Source of the DNA: Curvibacter lanceolatus ATCC 14669
GTDB lineage: Bacteria; Pseudomonadota; Gammaproteobacteria; Burkholderiales; Burkholderiaceae_C
Length of the DNA: 64,000 nt
Reading direction: 5' to 3'
Assembly (NCBI RefSeq): GCF_000381265.1
Contig: NZ_KB906258.1
Coordinates: 1-64,000, forward strand
Below, one piece after another: positions 1 through 8,744 of this stretch. The position numbers and the translations under genes are program-made. Position 1 is the stretch's first letter; every line of letters starts with the position of its first letter. Under the pieces are notes generated by a model, which saw only the letters and a program-made list of their open reading frames with translations, did no database searches and was not told the origin of the DNA.

Positions 1-230
1 TCACTGAGTTGCCGTTCGTACTGCTCTTTGATTTCCAGGGGCTTGCTGCGCAGGGCGTTCTCCATGCCGCGCTTGCCTTCATCGACCCACTGTTCAACCT
101 CAGATGGGTTGAGGTCATAGGCACGGCTGGCCTCTGAGACCGTGGTCTTGCCTTGAATGATGTCCAGGACCAAAGCCGTCTTTCTCTTGGCCGTCCAACG
201 CTTGATGTCGTCTTCCATCAGGGTGCTCAT
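1..230 (-). CDS. IS3-type transposase OrfA, partial (runs off left edge)
   Basis: The visible 76 residues begin MSTLMEDDIKRWTAKRK and continue through a helix-turn-helix region (TTVSEASRAYDLNPSEVEQW, residues about 29-48), then KRGMENALRSKP. This is the pattern of the small DNA-binding OrfA of IS3-group elements, which acts with a DDE integrase (OrfB) made by frameshifting. OrfB would lie to the left, outside the window. The start is the ATG at 228-230; the next in-frame ATG is four codons further in. About 55 bases upstream of the start the DNA changes into an integrase remnant, which places one end of the element near 275-290. The family is clear; whether the element is intact cannot be judged. 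Confidence 0.8.
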   Translation of the reverse strand, partial: MSTLMEDDIKRWTAKRKTALVLDIIQGKTTVSEASRAYDLNPSEVEQWVDEGKRGMENALRSKPLEIKEQYERQLS

Positions 231-283
231 CTGTGTTGCCTTTCAACGATAACACCCGAGCAGGAAATCACTGGGTCAATACA

Positions 284-460
284 GCCCATCGTGACGGGCT
301 CCCATCGGGCGGCCTGATGTTCAAGCCAATCCCTGGCCACGGTCTCCAAGGTGTTGCCGGCTTCGTAGACGACCTTGGCCTTTTCTTCCTTGCGCACCTT
401 GCCCGGATCAAGGTGGTTCTGCAAGGTCTTGCAGTGGGCCCCAGCATCTTGACGTCGCAG
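284..460 (-). pseudogene. Tyrosine-recombinase (phage/island integrase) fragment
   Basis: In one minus-strand frame about 59 codons read like the junction between the N-terminal arm domain and the core-binding domain of DUF4102-type integrases: HLDPGKVRKEEKAK, then LETVARDWLEHQAARWEPVTMG. Homology-like sequence stops at about 284, where the transposase-containing element starts, and is lost beyond about 460. There is no catalytic domain (R..HxxR..Y) and no start codon, so this is a remnant. It suggests that an integrated island once lay here and was later broken by an insertion sequence. The boundaries are my estimate from where the family pattern ceases. Confidence 0.6.
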
Positions 461-1079
461 ATGCCCACCCTGCTGCCGGCACTGGTGATAGCGCTGGGGG
501 TGGTGCTGGGAGCTGGCACCTCGCCTTGCCGCAGCGCCGCCCGCGCGGCCGGCCGCGAATGATGCCGCCCGTGCCTGCCCGGCGCTGGCCGGCCCCTTGT
601 CGCAAGCCCGGCCCGAAAAAGACATCATGGGCGATGCGGCATGGCAGCGCATCGACAATTTTGCCGATGGCAAGCAAGGCTCGGGCATCACGGTGTTCCG
701 CCACTTCGAGGCAGTCGAGGCGGCCGGCCCCGCCAAAGCCTGGAGGCTGAAGCTGGCCTTGGGTGAGGTGGAGCAGGCCCCTTCTCTTGTCACGCTCTAT
801 GGCGTCGACGGTTTGCAACTGGCACCCCGTGACCAGCATCGCTTCTGGCGCCTGCAGCCCGAGGGGATGAACCTCTTGACGGTCACCGTCCGGCCGCAGC
901 CTGGCGGCGTCGGGGGCATCGCGATCGCGACTTGCCAGGCGGGGCGGATGTCGATCCTGGTCACCACCGTGCCTCGGGGTTCATTGCGCCAAGAGCCCGC
1001 AACAGGCCGCCTGGACCAGAACGCGGCCCATCAGCCCATTGTGGACATGCGGGCGCCCCTGGTCAGCCCCAAGCCCTGA
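460..1079 (+). pseudogene. Possible exported protein of unknown function, split by a frame change
   Basis: From the ATG at 460 one frame reads a signal-peptide-like start (MPTLLPALVIALGVVLGAG) and stops at 562. A second frame, open from 492 to 1079, carries a plausible globular sequence (DIMGDAAWQRIDNFADG, then a beta-rich stretch near FWRLQPEGMNLLTVTV). Joining the two near 550-560 would give one exported protein of about 206 residues. If the frames are not joined, the second can only start at TTG 597 or ATG 627, and then has no signal sequence. No family was recognised. It may be a real frameshift mutation, a sequencing error, or two unrelated frames; no strong ribosome-binding site precedes 460. 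Confidence 0.4.
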
Positions 1080-1114
1080 GCGCGTGTCTGGCGACACCTG
1101 ATCAGCGGCCCTGC

Positions 1115-2908
1115 TTAGAACGACTCCCAGTCGTTGTTGCCCTCGCCAACCGTGGCGGTGGCTTTTGCCACACGGGTCGATGCCGGGCTGGGGGCCTTCG
1201 CCAACAGGCCAGGCGCCTTCGGTGCGGCCTTGGGCGGGGGCTCGATGGCACCAGCACTGGAACCAGCACCGGCACTGGCAATCCTGGGCGCGTCGTCCTT
1301 GCGCTGGATTGTCTGCGGCGCGGCCACCCAGCGTCGGGCGCTCGAGCGGCTGTCGCTGCCGGCCCGGGCATCCAGCTTGAACGCGGCCACGGTGGCGACC
1401 AACTCTTCAGATTGAGATTTCAGGCTGCCTGCAGCTGCGGCCATCTGCTCAACCAGCGCTGCGTTCTGCTGCGTTGCCTGGTCCATCTGGGTCACAGCTT
1501 CACCCACTTGGGCCACCCCGGCGGCCTGCTCATTGCTGGCCGAGCTGATTTCACCGACCAGGTCGCTGGCCTTCTTGATGGAAGAGACCACCTCCGACAT
1601 GGTCGCTCCAGCCTCGTCAACCAGGGCGGCACCCTGCTCTACCCGCTCGACGCTCGCATTGATCAGGCCCTTGATTTCTTTGGCGGCCTCTGCACTGCGA
1701 CCCGCCAGGGATCGCACCTCGGAAGCCACCACGGCAAAACCTCGACCTTGTTCTCCGGCACGCGCCGCCTCAACGGCGGCGTTCAAGGCCAGGATATTGG
1801 TCTGGAAGGCGATGCCATCAATGACACTGATGATGTCGGAGATCTTTCGCGAAGAGTCGTTGATCTCCTTCATGGTTTCAACGACACGCCCCACCACTTC
1901 ACCGCCCTTGGCGGCGATGGCGGATGCATTGCTGGCCAGTTGATTGGCTTGGTGGGCATTTTCTGCGTTGTTTTTGACTTGCGAACTGAGCTCTTCCATA
2001 GATGCCGCCGTTTGCTCCAACGCACTGGCTTGGCTTTCTGTGCGGGCAGACAGGTCTTGATTGCCCGACGCGATTTCAGAGCTTCCGTCAGAAACAGCTT
2101 CTGATCCCTGCCGAACTTTCTCAACAATGGAAACCAGGTTAACCCTCATTTTTGATAATGCTGCCAGCAATTGCCCGGTTTCATCTTGCCGCGTGCTGTC
2201 AATCTGAACAGAAGAAGTCAGATCACCAGCAGCTACCAAAGATGCCATCTCTACCGCGTCATTGATGGGTTTGACCACGGATCGGGCAATGTAGGTGGCC
2301 GCCAAAACGGCAATCAAGGTGGCCGCCAGCCCTGCTCCGAGGATCAGGTTGCGTGCATTGTCGGCATCATTTTCTGCCGCCACTTTGTCTTCATGCATCT
2401 TCCCCTTTTGATAGTCGATGGCACTCTTGATGGCCGCCAGATAATCGCCCTGGGTTCGATATCGCTCACCATAAAGAAGTGAAATTGCCTCTTCGTTTTT
2501 CTGATCCATGGCCAGCTTCACCACATCATCCGTGAAACTAGCGAATGGCATTTGAGCCTCTTCAAGAGCCTTCAATTTTGGAGCACCATCTGCTTGAATT
2601 TGCTGCCGTAGTCTTGGAAGAATTTTATTATTCACCTCTTCGCGATTCTTCAAGAATGCATCATAGTTTTTCTGACGTGCCTCGTTATCTTTGACGAGAA
2701 TCATGTTGCGGGTAATCCGGGCATTGTCCATGGTTCGGTAGGCAAGATCATCAAGCTCTTGCAGGATCGGAACCCGTCGATCATTAATTTCCACCAGTGA
2801 GTTTTTCAAACCCGAAAGGCGTGCCAACCCCAGAAAAATGATGATCGCCATCATAAAAATGACAACACCAAAGCCGACCCACAAACGAGGCCTGATTTTC
2901 AAATTCAT
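1115..2908 (-). CDS. Methyl-accepting chemotaxis protein (Tar-like topology)
   Basis: A 597-residue chemoreceptor. The order is: transmembrane helix 1 (about residues 8-30), a periplasmic four-helix-bundle type sensor domain, transmembrane helix 2 (about 188-210), HAMP, and a long cytoplasmic coiled coil with the conserved hairpin tip ([20 protein letters not shown]) that binds CheA and CheW. After an Ala/Pro-rich linker the protein ends in DWESF, a variant of the NWETF pentapeptide that tethers CheR and CheB, so it is probably a major, adaptation-competent receptor. The ligand is unknown. The start at 2908 (MNLKIRPRL) is preferred over the ATG five codons upstream because it puts the basic residues directly before the first helix and has GGGG about nine bases upstream. 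It stands alone. Confidence 0.9.
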   Translation of the reverse strand: MNLKIRPRLWVGFGVVIFMMAIIIFLGLARLSGLKNSLVEINDRRVPILQELDDLAYRTMDNARITRNMILVKDNEARQKNYDAFLKNREEVNNKILPRLRQQIQADGAPKLKALEEAQMPFASFTDDVVKLAMDQKNEEAISLLYGERYRTQGDYLAAIKSAIDYQKGKMHEDKVAAENDADNARNLILGAGLAATLIAVLAATYIARSVVKPINDAVEMASLVAAGDLTSSVQIDSTRQDETGQLLAALSKMRVNLVSIVEKVRQGSEAVSDGSSEIASGNQDLSARTESQASALEQTAASMEELSSQVKNNAENAHQANQLASNASAIAAKGGEVVGRVVETMKEINDSSRKISDIISVIDGIAFQTNILALNAAVEAARAGEQGRGFAVVASEVRSLAGRSAEAAKEIKGLINASVERVEQGAALVDEAGATMSEVVSSIKKASDLVGEISSASNEQAAGVAQVGEAVTQMDQATQQNAALVEQMAAAAGSLKSQSEELVATVAAFKLDARAGSDSRSSARRWVAAPQTIQRKDDAPRIASAGAGSSAGAIEPPPKAAPKAPGLLAKAPSPASTRVAKATATVGEGNNDWESF

Positions 2909-3716
2909 TTCTAGCATCCCCAATGGATCCAGCGGATTAAATGATTCAGTTTAACCAAATCCTGTGACACCCGTCACCGAAGGGCTACTGCAACCGGCCA
3001 AATCCCATGGTTGGGCACCGGGAAAACAAAGAAATGCAGCAAAATCTGCAAACTCTGATTTCGATATTCGATAATTTAGGCCAGGATTCGCGGAAAGCGC
3101 GCCGGAGGCAACGACGCCAAACACCCCACGCCATGGGCTTTGGCCGTGGCATGACAGGCTGGCCTCAGTTGCACGAGCATGAGCGCTCGGCAGGGCAGAC
3201 CGCGATCCGCCTATTCACGCCAACTAACCCATCGGCTTCCACGGCGCCACATCCCTCTCGGGGTAGTCCCGAGGCGGTGGCAGCGCGGCCTGGCGCTGGG
3301 CCTGTCGTTTGATCTGCCGCCGGGTTTGCGGCGCTTCATCGCGAGCTTGCCTTGTGTGCATGGATCTAGACTACCGCCGCGTGAATCGCGGGTCTACCGC
3401 AGGATGAAGGGCGTGGCGCGGGCGCATCACTCATCGGCTGGACAGGGTTTTGTCAGGGTTTTGACATGACTGCGTACCCGCACCGGACAAACCCCTCGTC
3501 ACCCACCGAACCCTGTTGGCGAGAACCGCCTGCCAAGTGCAAGGCCACCACTGCCGAGCCCCGGTGCGGGTCGTCAAGAACGCGAAGCGTTCCTTCATCG
3601 CACTGGGCAAGGGTTGGAGCCCACTTTGGCGCCGTCATTGGTTCACGGCATCGTGCCTGGCACTTGGAGCGATGATTGGGTGGCATCGACCGGCGGAATC
3701 CGTCGCAAGGCCCTGC
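2909..3716. other. Intergenic region, about 800 bp, no confident gene
   Basis: This lies between the chemoreceptor start and the 3' end of the histidine-kinase gene. Several short ORFs exist on both strands, but none has a recognisable domain or a convincing ribosome-binding site. One minus-strand ORF (3453-3686, 77 codons) has fairly protein-like composition and is left as doubtful. A direct repeat of cagggttttg occurs at 3443-3452 and 3454-3463. The composition and lack of genes fit degraded accessory DNA. No RNA gene was recognised. Confidence 0.5.
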
Positions 3717-5150
3717 TCAGAACCGGGTCGACAAGGGTATGCCACCTCTGTACGGCGCGCGTGTAGTTCGTACAGCGCCGGGCGATGCAGCGCCTGGGCC
3801 TTGCGTTTGACAGATCAACAGGGGGGTGACCGGGGTGCGCAATGGCAGGCGCACGGTGACTTGGTGCCGATTCAGGTGCTGGCCAAACAGCAGTTCTCCC
3901 TGCAGGCGCACCACGACCTGCTGAACAATGGCCAGCCCCAGGCCGAAGCCGGGGGAGCCTCGGCTGGCATCGCCCCGGGCAAATGCTTCCATCAATTGTT
4001 CGGCGCCATTTTCTGGCAGGCCCGGCCCCGCATCGGAAACCGCCAACGTGGCCCAGCCGCCCTGTTCGATCAGATCGACCGTGACCGGTGCGCCCCCGTG
4101 TTTGAATGCGTTGTCGACCACGTTGAACATCAGGCGCTCGATCAGCAAGAGGTTGCCCACCGGCAGCAACAGCTTGGCCGGCAAATGGGCCGTCAGCTCG
4201 TCTGCAGCTCGGTCAAAACCCGCAAGCACATGCCGCATGAGATCGGCCAGATCCACCACTTCGTTCAGCGGCACTGTGCTGGCCCGCACAAACTCCAGAA
4301 AACTGGCTGTCAGTCGGTCAGCAACGTCCACGTTGCGAGTGATGGAGGCCACGCCCTCGGCATTGTCCGGTGACTCGGGCAACATTTCAGCGGCAAGCCG
4401 AATCCGGCTCAGCGGGCTGCGCAGATCGTGAGAAACGCCTGCCATCAGCAGCGCACGCTCGCGCTCGTTGCGCTGCAGGCGTTCGGCCAACTGGCGATAG
4501 GCCTGGTCAATCTCGATGAGCTCGGGCGGTGCCTTTCGCTCTTGCATGGATTGTGCAGGCGGGGGCAGCTCGGTCCCTTTGCTTGCATGCGCCTGCATGC
4601 GGTTGCGCAAATGCGCGAGCGGATTGGTGACCCGTCGCGCAAAATTCCAGCTGAACAGGCCAATGAGCAGGCTCAAAAGTACCGTGGCAGCGGTCAGACG
4701 GCGCGACCAGACCGGCAGCAAGGCCCAGGGCACGGTACCGCTCAACCAGACTGGCGCGGCATCCGGTACTTGCACCAGCAGCCACATGTCGAAATGTTCA
4801 TCGGTGTAGCGCAATCGGGCGTCACCCACCATCACACCGAAACGGCTCAGTTCTTCACTGAAAACGGCCACCGCGGGAAAGGCGGATATCCGAAGGGTGA
4901 GCCCTTGTGGCTCTGCGTCATGACGCACGATGATTGCGTCCGGCCTGTCAGGCGGCACCACGTCGGTGTTCAGGGGGTCGAACAGCATGGCTTTGATTCG
5001 CGGCGCCCAAAGCTCTGCAAACTGAGGGGCAAGCATTTCATTGCGTTGAATCAGCAAAGAGGCTTCAAAGATCAGCAAGGTGCAGGCGAGCAGCACGACC
5101 TGGGCACGCATCAGGCGCAGAAACAGCGAGTCAAACCTGACCGCAATCAT
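3717..5150 (-). CDS. Two-component sensor histidine kinase (EnvZ-like)
   Basis: This 477-residue inner-membrane kinase has transmembrane helices at about 15-35 and 153-170 around a periplasmic sensor of about 115 residues, then HAMP, a dimerisation/phosphoacceptor helix (VSHDLRSPLSR, His241), an N box (NVVDNAFKHG, Asn347), a G1 box (DAGPGLP, near 373) and a G2 box (GFGLGLAIVQ, near 401). It should phosphorylate the response regulator encoded just upstream. The start at 5150 lies 16 bases after the regulator's stop; an ATG at 5204 would overlap it and add an unlikely N terminus. After the normal end of the ATPase fold (about residue 438) there are some 39 extra residues rich in Pro, Gly and Thr, perhaps read-through into unrelated DNA. 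The stimulus is unknown. Confidence 0.9.
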   Translation of the reverse strand: MIAVRFDSLFLRLMRAQVVLLACTLLIFEASLLIQRNEMLAPQFAELWAPRIKAMLFDPLNTDVVPPDRPDAIIVRHDAEPQGLTLRISAFPAVAVFSEELSRFGVMVGDARLRYTDEHFDMWLLVQVPDAAPVWLSGTVPWALLPVWSRRLTAATVLLSLLIGLFSWNFARRVTNPLAHLRNRMQAHASKGTELPPPAQSMQERKAPPELIEIDQAYRQLAERLQRNERERALLMAGVSHDLRSPLSRIRLAAEMLPESPDNAEGVASITRNVDVADRLTASFLEFVRASTVPLNEVVDLADLMRHVLAGFDRAADELTAHLPAKLLLPVGNLLLIERLMFNVVDNAFKHGGAPVTVDLIEQGGWATLAVSDAGPGLPENGAEQLMEAFARGDASRGSPGFGLGLAIVQQVVVRLQGELLFGQHLNRHQVTVRLPLRTPVTPLLICQTQGPGAASPGAVRTTRAPYRGGIPLSTRF

Positions 5151-5166
5151 TGGCAGGCGGCAACGG

Positions 5167-5868
5167 TCACGAAGCCCCCCGAGGAACAAAGGCGTAGCCC
5201 TCACCGCGGACCGTTTCTATCCACTCACCGCCGGGCAACTCCTGTTCGAGGCGACGGCGCAAACGACTGACCTGAACATCGACTGTTCGGTCCTGCGGCC
5301 GGTAGGCGCTGGCCTGCACGGCGTTGCTCAGTTGCTGGCGACTGACAACCTGCCCGGGTGCTCTGGCCATTTCAACCAAAAGCTTGAATTCAGTGCCGCT
5401 CAGTGCGATGGCCTCACCGTTGACCCGCACCTCCCTGGTCAGAAAGTGAATGCTCAGCCCCCCGAACTGCCATACAAGCGAGGGGGTTTGGGGTGGCGAA
5501 GACTGCCTGCGGATCAATGAGCGCAACCGGGCCACAAGCTCGCGCTTTTCAAACGGCTTGGGCAGGTAATCGTCAGCCCCCAGCTCCAACCCGAGCACGC
5601 GATCAATCGGATCACCTCGTGCGGTCAGCATCAGGATGTTCAGATGGGGATGCGCCTGACGCCAGCGACGGCACAACTCCATCCCGTTGGCATCGGGCAG
5701 CATCACATCCAACAGCACCACATCGGGCAAGCCCTGACGCAACGACAACTCCGCTTGTGCTGCGTTGAAGGCAGCCTGGGCCGTCCATCCTTCGCTCCCG
5801 AGCAGTCGCAGAAGCATTGTTGACAGTTCCTCATCGTCATCGACGACAAGCACGACAGGATTGACCAT
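5167..5868 (-). CDS. OmpR/PhoB-family response regulator
   Basis: This is a 233-residue regulator. The receiver domain carries the acidic cluster DDDEE (10-14), phosphoacceptor Asp54 (VLLDVMLP), Thr82 and Lys104 (LPKPF). It is followed by a winged-helix DNA-binding domain ending in the typical RTVDVQVSRLRRRLE and VRGEGYAF motifs. It is the partner of the downstream kinase and the first gene of the pair. The start at 5868 (MVNPVVLVVDDDEE) fits the family; a 40-residue upstream extension is possible but not protein-like. Four near-identical 10-bp direct repeats lie 93-132 bases upstream, as expected for an OmpR-type autoregulatory site. The target genes are not known from sequence. Confidence 0.93.
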   Translation of the reverse strand: MVNPVVLVVDDDEELSTMLLRLLGSEGWTAQAAFNAAQAELSLRQGLPDVVLLDVMLPDANGMELCRRWRQAHPHLNILMLTARGDPIDRVLGLELGADDYLPKPFEKRELVARLRSLIRRQSSPPQTPSLVWQFGGLSIHFLTREVRVNGEAIALSGTEFKLLVEMARAPGQVVSRQQLSNAVQASAYRPQDRTVDVQVSRLRRRLEQELPGGEWIETVRGEGYAFVPRGAS

Positions 5869-6222
5869 GGCAGAGCAGATTCGAAAGGGTGGGGTGAGCA
5901 GCTTCGCCAAGATGGTAAGCGATTCCACTGGATAAGAAGTAAGACATGTTGAGACGCTTTGTGACGATATTGTCGCAATTCGTCGCAATTCGTCTTAAAA
6001 ATATCCAAGCGCTTTCGCTACATTGGGAGTCGATGAAGAGATCGCATGAATTCCCAAATTTTCAAAGTAGTCACTGCAACTTAATATCAGTCATCAGCAT
6101 TCAGGATTGATTATGCTGTTTTGATACAGGCAGGATAGCCGCAGAGATATCCATTTCAGAAAAGCCAAAGAATCTCATGAAATCGCTTCCTCCCAAAAAT
6201 CAATCAGGAAGAGGGGTATGCC
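5869..6222. other. Divergent intergenic region
   Basis: About 350 bases, AT-richer than the surroundings, lie between the response regulator and the unknown gene at 6223. They contain the 10-bp direct repeats at 5961-6000. The stretch 6000-6222 shows no further gene or RNA that I recognise; it probably holds the promoter and leader of the 6223 gene, which has a good ribosome-binding site (gaagagggg). Confidence 0.5.
5961..6000. promoter_or_regulatory. Tandem 10-bp direct repeats, candidate OmpR-type operator
   Basis: Four consecutive decamers read gtgacgatat, tgtcgcaatt, cgtcgcaatt and cgtcttaaaa. The middle two differ by one base and the outer two keep the gt(c/g) core. OmpR-family regulators bind tandem half-sites repeated at 10-11 bp. 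The site lies between the response-regulator gene (minus strand) and the AT-rich gene pair (plus strand), so it could control both. Binding is inferred. Confidence 0.5.
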
Positions 6223-6618
6223 ATGCGCAAAAACCGACGGGGCTTGGAAGTTCAATTCATGGACTCGATTGATTCCGATATTTCGCCTGAAGAACTCAAC
6301 AAGCAGCTTCACGACGCATTCCGCTCAGACGATGCCAGTGCGCAAAATTTCATTGACTCAGTCTTCAAACCATCTGAAAACTCAAAATATGACATCGACT
6401 TCCGAGAATTGAGTCGTGATTCACGCATGGCAAAGGAGCACTCTGCCTTGGCGAAAGATCGAGGCCCCATCAAGGACATGAGGCCAAGACGACACCCCAA
6501 TAAAGCAAGCCCTCCATTGAGTGCTTATTGGTTGAAAAAAATTTGGTTTGGTATTTTTTATAGATTCAGCCAAAAAAATAAGGTGTTTGACAGGTGGCAA
6601 CATGTGGCACGCAAGTGA
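6223..6618 (+). CDS. Hypothetical protein, AT-rich gene, first of a coupled pair
   Basis: A 131-residue protein of unrecognised family. The N-terminal half is acidic (MDSIDSDISPEELNKQL) and the C-terminal part basic and aromatic (AYWLKKIWFGIFYRF, about 106-120), with no clear transmembrane helix. The start ATG follows gaagaggggtatgcc, a good ribosome-binding site. The gene is much richer in A+T than its neighbours, which suggests horizontal acquisition. Its last 17 bases overlap the start of the next gene, so the two are probably translated together. It lies beside the two-component system, opposite in direction. No function can be assigned. Confidence 0.6.
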   Translation: MRKNRRGLEVQFMDSIDSDISPEELNKQLHDAFRSDDASAQNFIDSVFKPSENSKYDIDFRELSRDSRMAKEHSALAKDRGPIKDMRPRRHPNKASPPLSAYWLKKIWFGIFYRFSQKNKVFDRWQHVARK

Positions 6619-6865
6619 TCTTCAACACACTTATGCTGGGCTTGGTTTAATTTTTTCTCTTATCACTCACCTCAAAGACGGTCGCAGTCATGTTGACGAA
6701 TGGAGGCATTCATCGATAGATTTCGAGGAAGACTCAGAAAAACCATCTTTCAGACTCAAAAAATGCCTTAACAAAGTCTTGTCCATCACTTTGCATACGT
6801 GCATTATCATGACATTCTGGCCAGCATTTTTAACAGCCTCCATCATCTCGCACATAAGAAGATGA
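6602..6865 (+). CDS. Small hydrophobic protein of unknown function
   Basis: An 87-residue protein with one strong hydrophobic helix at the C terminus (TLHTCIIMTFWPAFLTASII, about 63-82) and a weaker N-terminal one (AGLGLIFSLIT, about 12-22), separated by a charged loop. It may be a small membrane protein. The start at 6602 overlaps the end of the preceding gene by 17 bases and has an AGGTGG ribosome-binding site inside it, which indicates coupling. Base composition is AT-rich like its partner. No family was recognised; an earlier start at 6548 is less likely because it overlaps the partner more and has no site. Confidence 0.5.
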   Translation: MWHASDLQHTYAGLGLIFSLITHLKDGRSHVDEWRHSSIDFEEDSEKPSFRLKKCLNKVLSITLHTCIIMTFWPAFLTASIISHIRR

Positions 6866-6898
6866 CATACCTGGATGTTGATCAATAATGCCCCGCCT

Positions 6899-8011
6899 TC
6901 AAACCAGCACCGCCTCCACAGGCCGACGCATCGACAGCGGCAGCCCCGGCCCGCGCCCGAAGCGCACCACCAGATCTGGTCGTTGCGGGCCTGGCCTCAG
7001 GCCCAGTGCAGCGGCCAGTTGCTGCCGTACTGCACTGACCTCGACAGGCTGGTTCACCATGGCGTTGCGCAAGCCCAGGGCGGTGGCCTGCAGCGCAAAG
7101 CGCTCGTAGCAGCGGCCGGCCTCGATCCAATGCGCCGGGTCGCTGCGGTCTGACACAAAAACGGCCAGGCCCGCAGAGCTGCGGATCTGCTGGGCATAGC
7201 GGTCGTTTTCAGATTTCGCCGAGAAAAACAGGTCCATGGCACGGCTGCCCAGCCAGCGTGGCAAAGCGGGGTTACCGGATGCACCGGCAAACAGGCCGTC
7301 GCCCGTGCTTTCGGCCTCGCTGGCGCTGAATCGGATCCAGGCCTTGAGCTCGGCCATGAAGGCGGCACTTTCCATTTGTGCGGTGTTGCCGGCAATGACG
7401 AAATCCAGCACCTGCTCCATGGCGGGGCGTTCGGTCAGCAGCAGCACCCGCACGCCCTCGCCCGTGCCGGCCTGCTCAAGCAGGCGCAGCTCCATGCTGG
7501 CCAGCGGCTGGCCGTCGTAAATACCCCGGGTGCACTGGCGCTGCGTGATGGCACGGAACAACGGTGTTTCGCTGGGGCGGGTGGGGCTGAACCGGGCGTG
7601 GACAGTGCCAAGGCCGGCCGGGTCGAATTGGATGTCGGGCTGCAGGCCGGCGGCCAGCGCCGCGTGGGCGAGGTTCTCGGTGGCGCAGCCGAGCGATACA
7701 TACAGGTGGTGGTCATCCGGATCGACCACGGCACACCTGCGGGACAGATCCGGGGTGATGGCAAGCGCCCGATCCTGCAAGTGGAAATGCCAGCACTGGG
7801 TGTTGTGGCTGGACGGGGCCAGGGTGGCATACCGCACCAGCTCGCGCATGCGTTGCACCGGGTCCCCGGTGTCGGCGGCCAGGGGCCGCCTGAGGGCATG
7901 GGCGGCGTCTTGCTCGCCCACGCTGGAAGAACACCCGACCGAGCCGGCCATGACCGCACCCAGAGCGCCCGAACCCAGGATGATTTGTCTGCGCGTGACC
8001 ATGGACACCAT
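6899..8011 (-). CDS. Acg-type FMN-binding nitroreductase-like protein, exported
   Basis: A protein of about 370 residues beginning VTRRQIILGSGALGAVMAGSVGC: a twin-arginine signal with a possible lipobox (SVGC), so it is probably Tat-exported and perhaps lipid-anchored. The rest follows the pattern of Acg-family nitroreductases: ATLAPSSHNTQCWHF near the start, then a duplicated reductase-like fold ending in DLVVRFGRG. These proteins bind FMN but often lack reductase activity. The start is uncertain between 8011 and 8002 (both ATG). The DUF1569 gene lies 127 bases upstream on the same strand and is also exported, so the two may be co-transcribed. The substrate is unknown. Confidence 0.75.
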   Translation of the reverse strand: MVSMVTRRQIILGSGALGAVMAGSVGCSSSVGEQDAAHALRRPLAADTGDPVQRMRELVRYATLAPSSHNTQCWHFHLQDRALAITPDLSRRCAVVDPDDHHLYVSLGCATENLAHAALAAGLQPDIQFDPAGLGTVHARFSPTRPSETPLFRAITQRQCTRGIYDGQPLASMELRLLEQAGTGEGVRVLLLTERPAMEQVLDFVIAGNTAQMESAAFMAELKAWIRFSASEAESTGDGLFAGASGNPALPRWLGSRAMDLFFSAKSENDRYAQQIRSSAGLAVFVSDRSDPAHWIEAGRCYERFALQATALGLRNAMVNQPVEVSAVRQQLAAALGLRPGPQRPDLVVRFGRGPGLPLSMRRPVEAVLV

Positions 8012-8138
8012 GGTGTTCGATTGGCGCGCAAGCCCTTTGATGCATGGCAACACCCGGCCAGTTCGGCAGCACGCCGCTCGAAGTCAGCCTCCAGGCGCAC
8101 CCATGGTTGGGCTCATGGGTGGGCTCATGGTGGGGGCC

Positions 8139-8654
8139 TCAGGCCACCACGATCGCGTCCTGGTGGTTGGCAATGTGGAAGGTGTGGGCCAGGCCATAGT
8201 CGGCGCGGCTCAGGGCGCCGTAGGCAAAGTGGGGCTGCAGCGGGCCGGTGTGGGCCTGAAAGCGGGCGATAGCCGCACGCAGGCGCAGGGCACCGGGTTT
8301 CCAGGCCTCTTGCTGGGTGAGCGCGGGCGCACCGGGGATGGGTTCGGTGAGGCCATGGCTCATGTGGCCGCGCCATTTGAAGAACGAAAAGGCCAGCGTG
8401 CCGGCGGTCTGCTGAAACAGCGCGCTCTTGGGCTGCGGAAAGCCGTCCAGGCTCATGTCGATGCTTTGAGCCAGGTGCTCGAAGACGGCCCCCATCTTCC
8501 AGTCGGTGCTGCTGCGCACGCTGCCGGCCTGGTCCACCCGGTCGAGCCAGCGCAGGGCGTCGTCGAGTGATTGAACCGGGGCGATGGGGCTGCTTGCCAT
8601 GGCCATTCCTGATAAGGCGCCCACTTGCAGGGCCAAAAAGTGTCTGCGTTGCAT
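8139..8654 (-). CDS. DUF1569 (DinB-like) protein with Tat-like signal
   Basis: A 171-residue protein starting MQRRHFLALQVGALSG, a short twin-arginine-like signal. The mature part (LDDALRWLDRVD, then WKMGAVFEHLAQSIDMSLDGFP and PHFAYGALSRADYGLAHTFHIANH) resembles the four-helix DUF1569/DinB group; the histidines in FEHLAQS and HTFHIANH could be metal ligands. A start at 8675 is also possible but puts seven residues before the RR motif. It is encoded upstream of, and in the same direction as, the nitroreductase-like gene. The biochemical role of the family is not established. Confidence 0.7.
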   Translation of the reverse strand: MQRRHFLALQVGALSGMAMASSPIAPVQSLDDALRWLDRVDQAGSVRSSTDWKMGAVFEHLAQSIDMSLDGFPQPKSALFQQTAGTLAFSFFKWRGHMSHGLTEPIPGAPALTQQEAWKPGALRLRAAIARFQAHTGPLQPHFAYGALSRADYGLAHTFHIANHQDAIVVA

Positions 8655-8744
8655 GGCGCAGATGCTAGCGTTCAACGCCGCGTTTCACACGCCTGGGCCC
8701 CCGCCAAGTCCGCCGGTCCAGCGTCAATAGACAAGTACGCGACA

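Noticed and set aside
3453-3686. 77-codon minus-strand ORF between chemoreceptor and kinase genes
   Set aside because: No ribosome-binding site, no recognised domain, and the region is gene-poor; kept only as a doubtful frame.
3516-4373. Long plus-strand ORF over the histidine-kinase gene
   Set aside because: Antisense shadow of a clearly coding gene with low-complexity Arg/Gln/His-rich translation.
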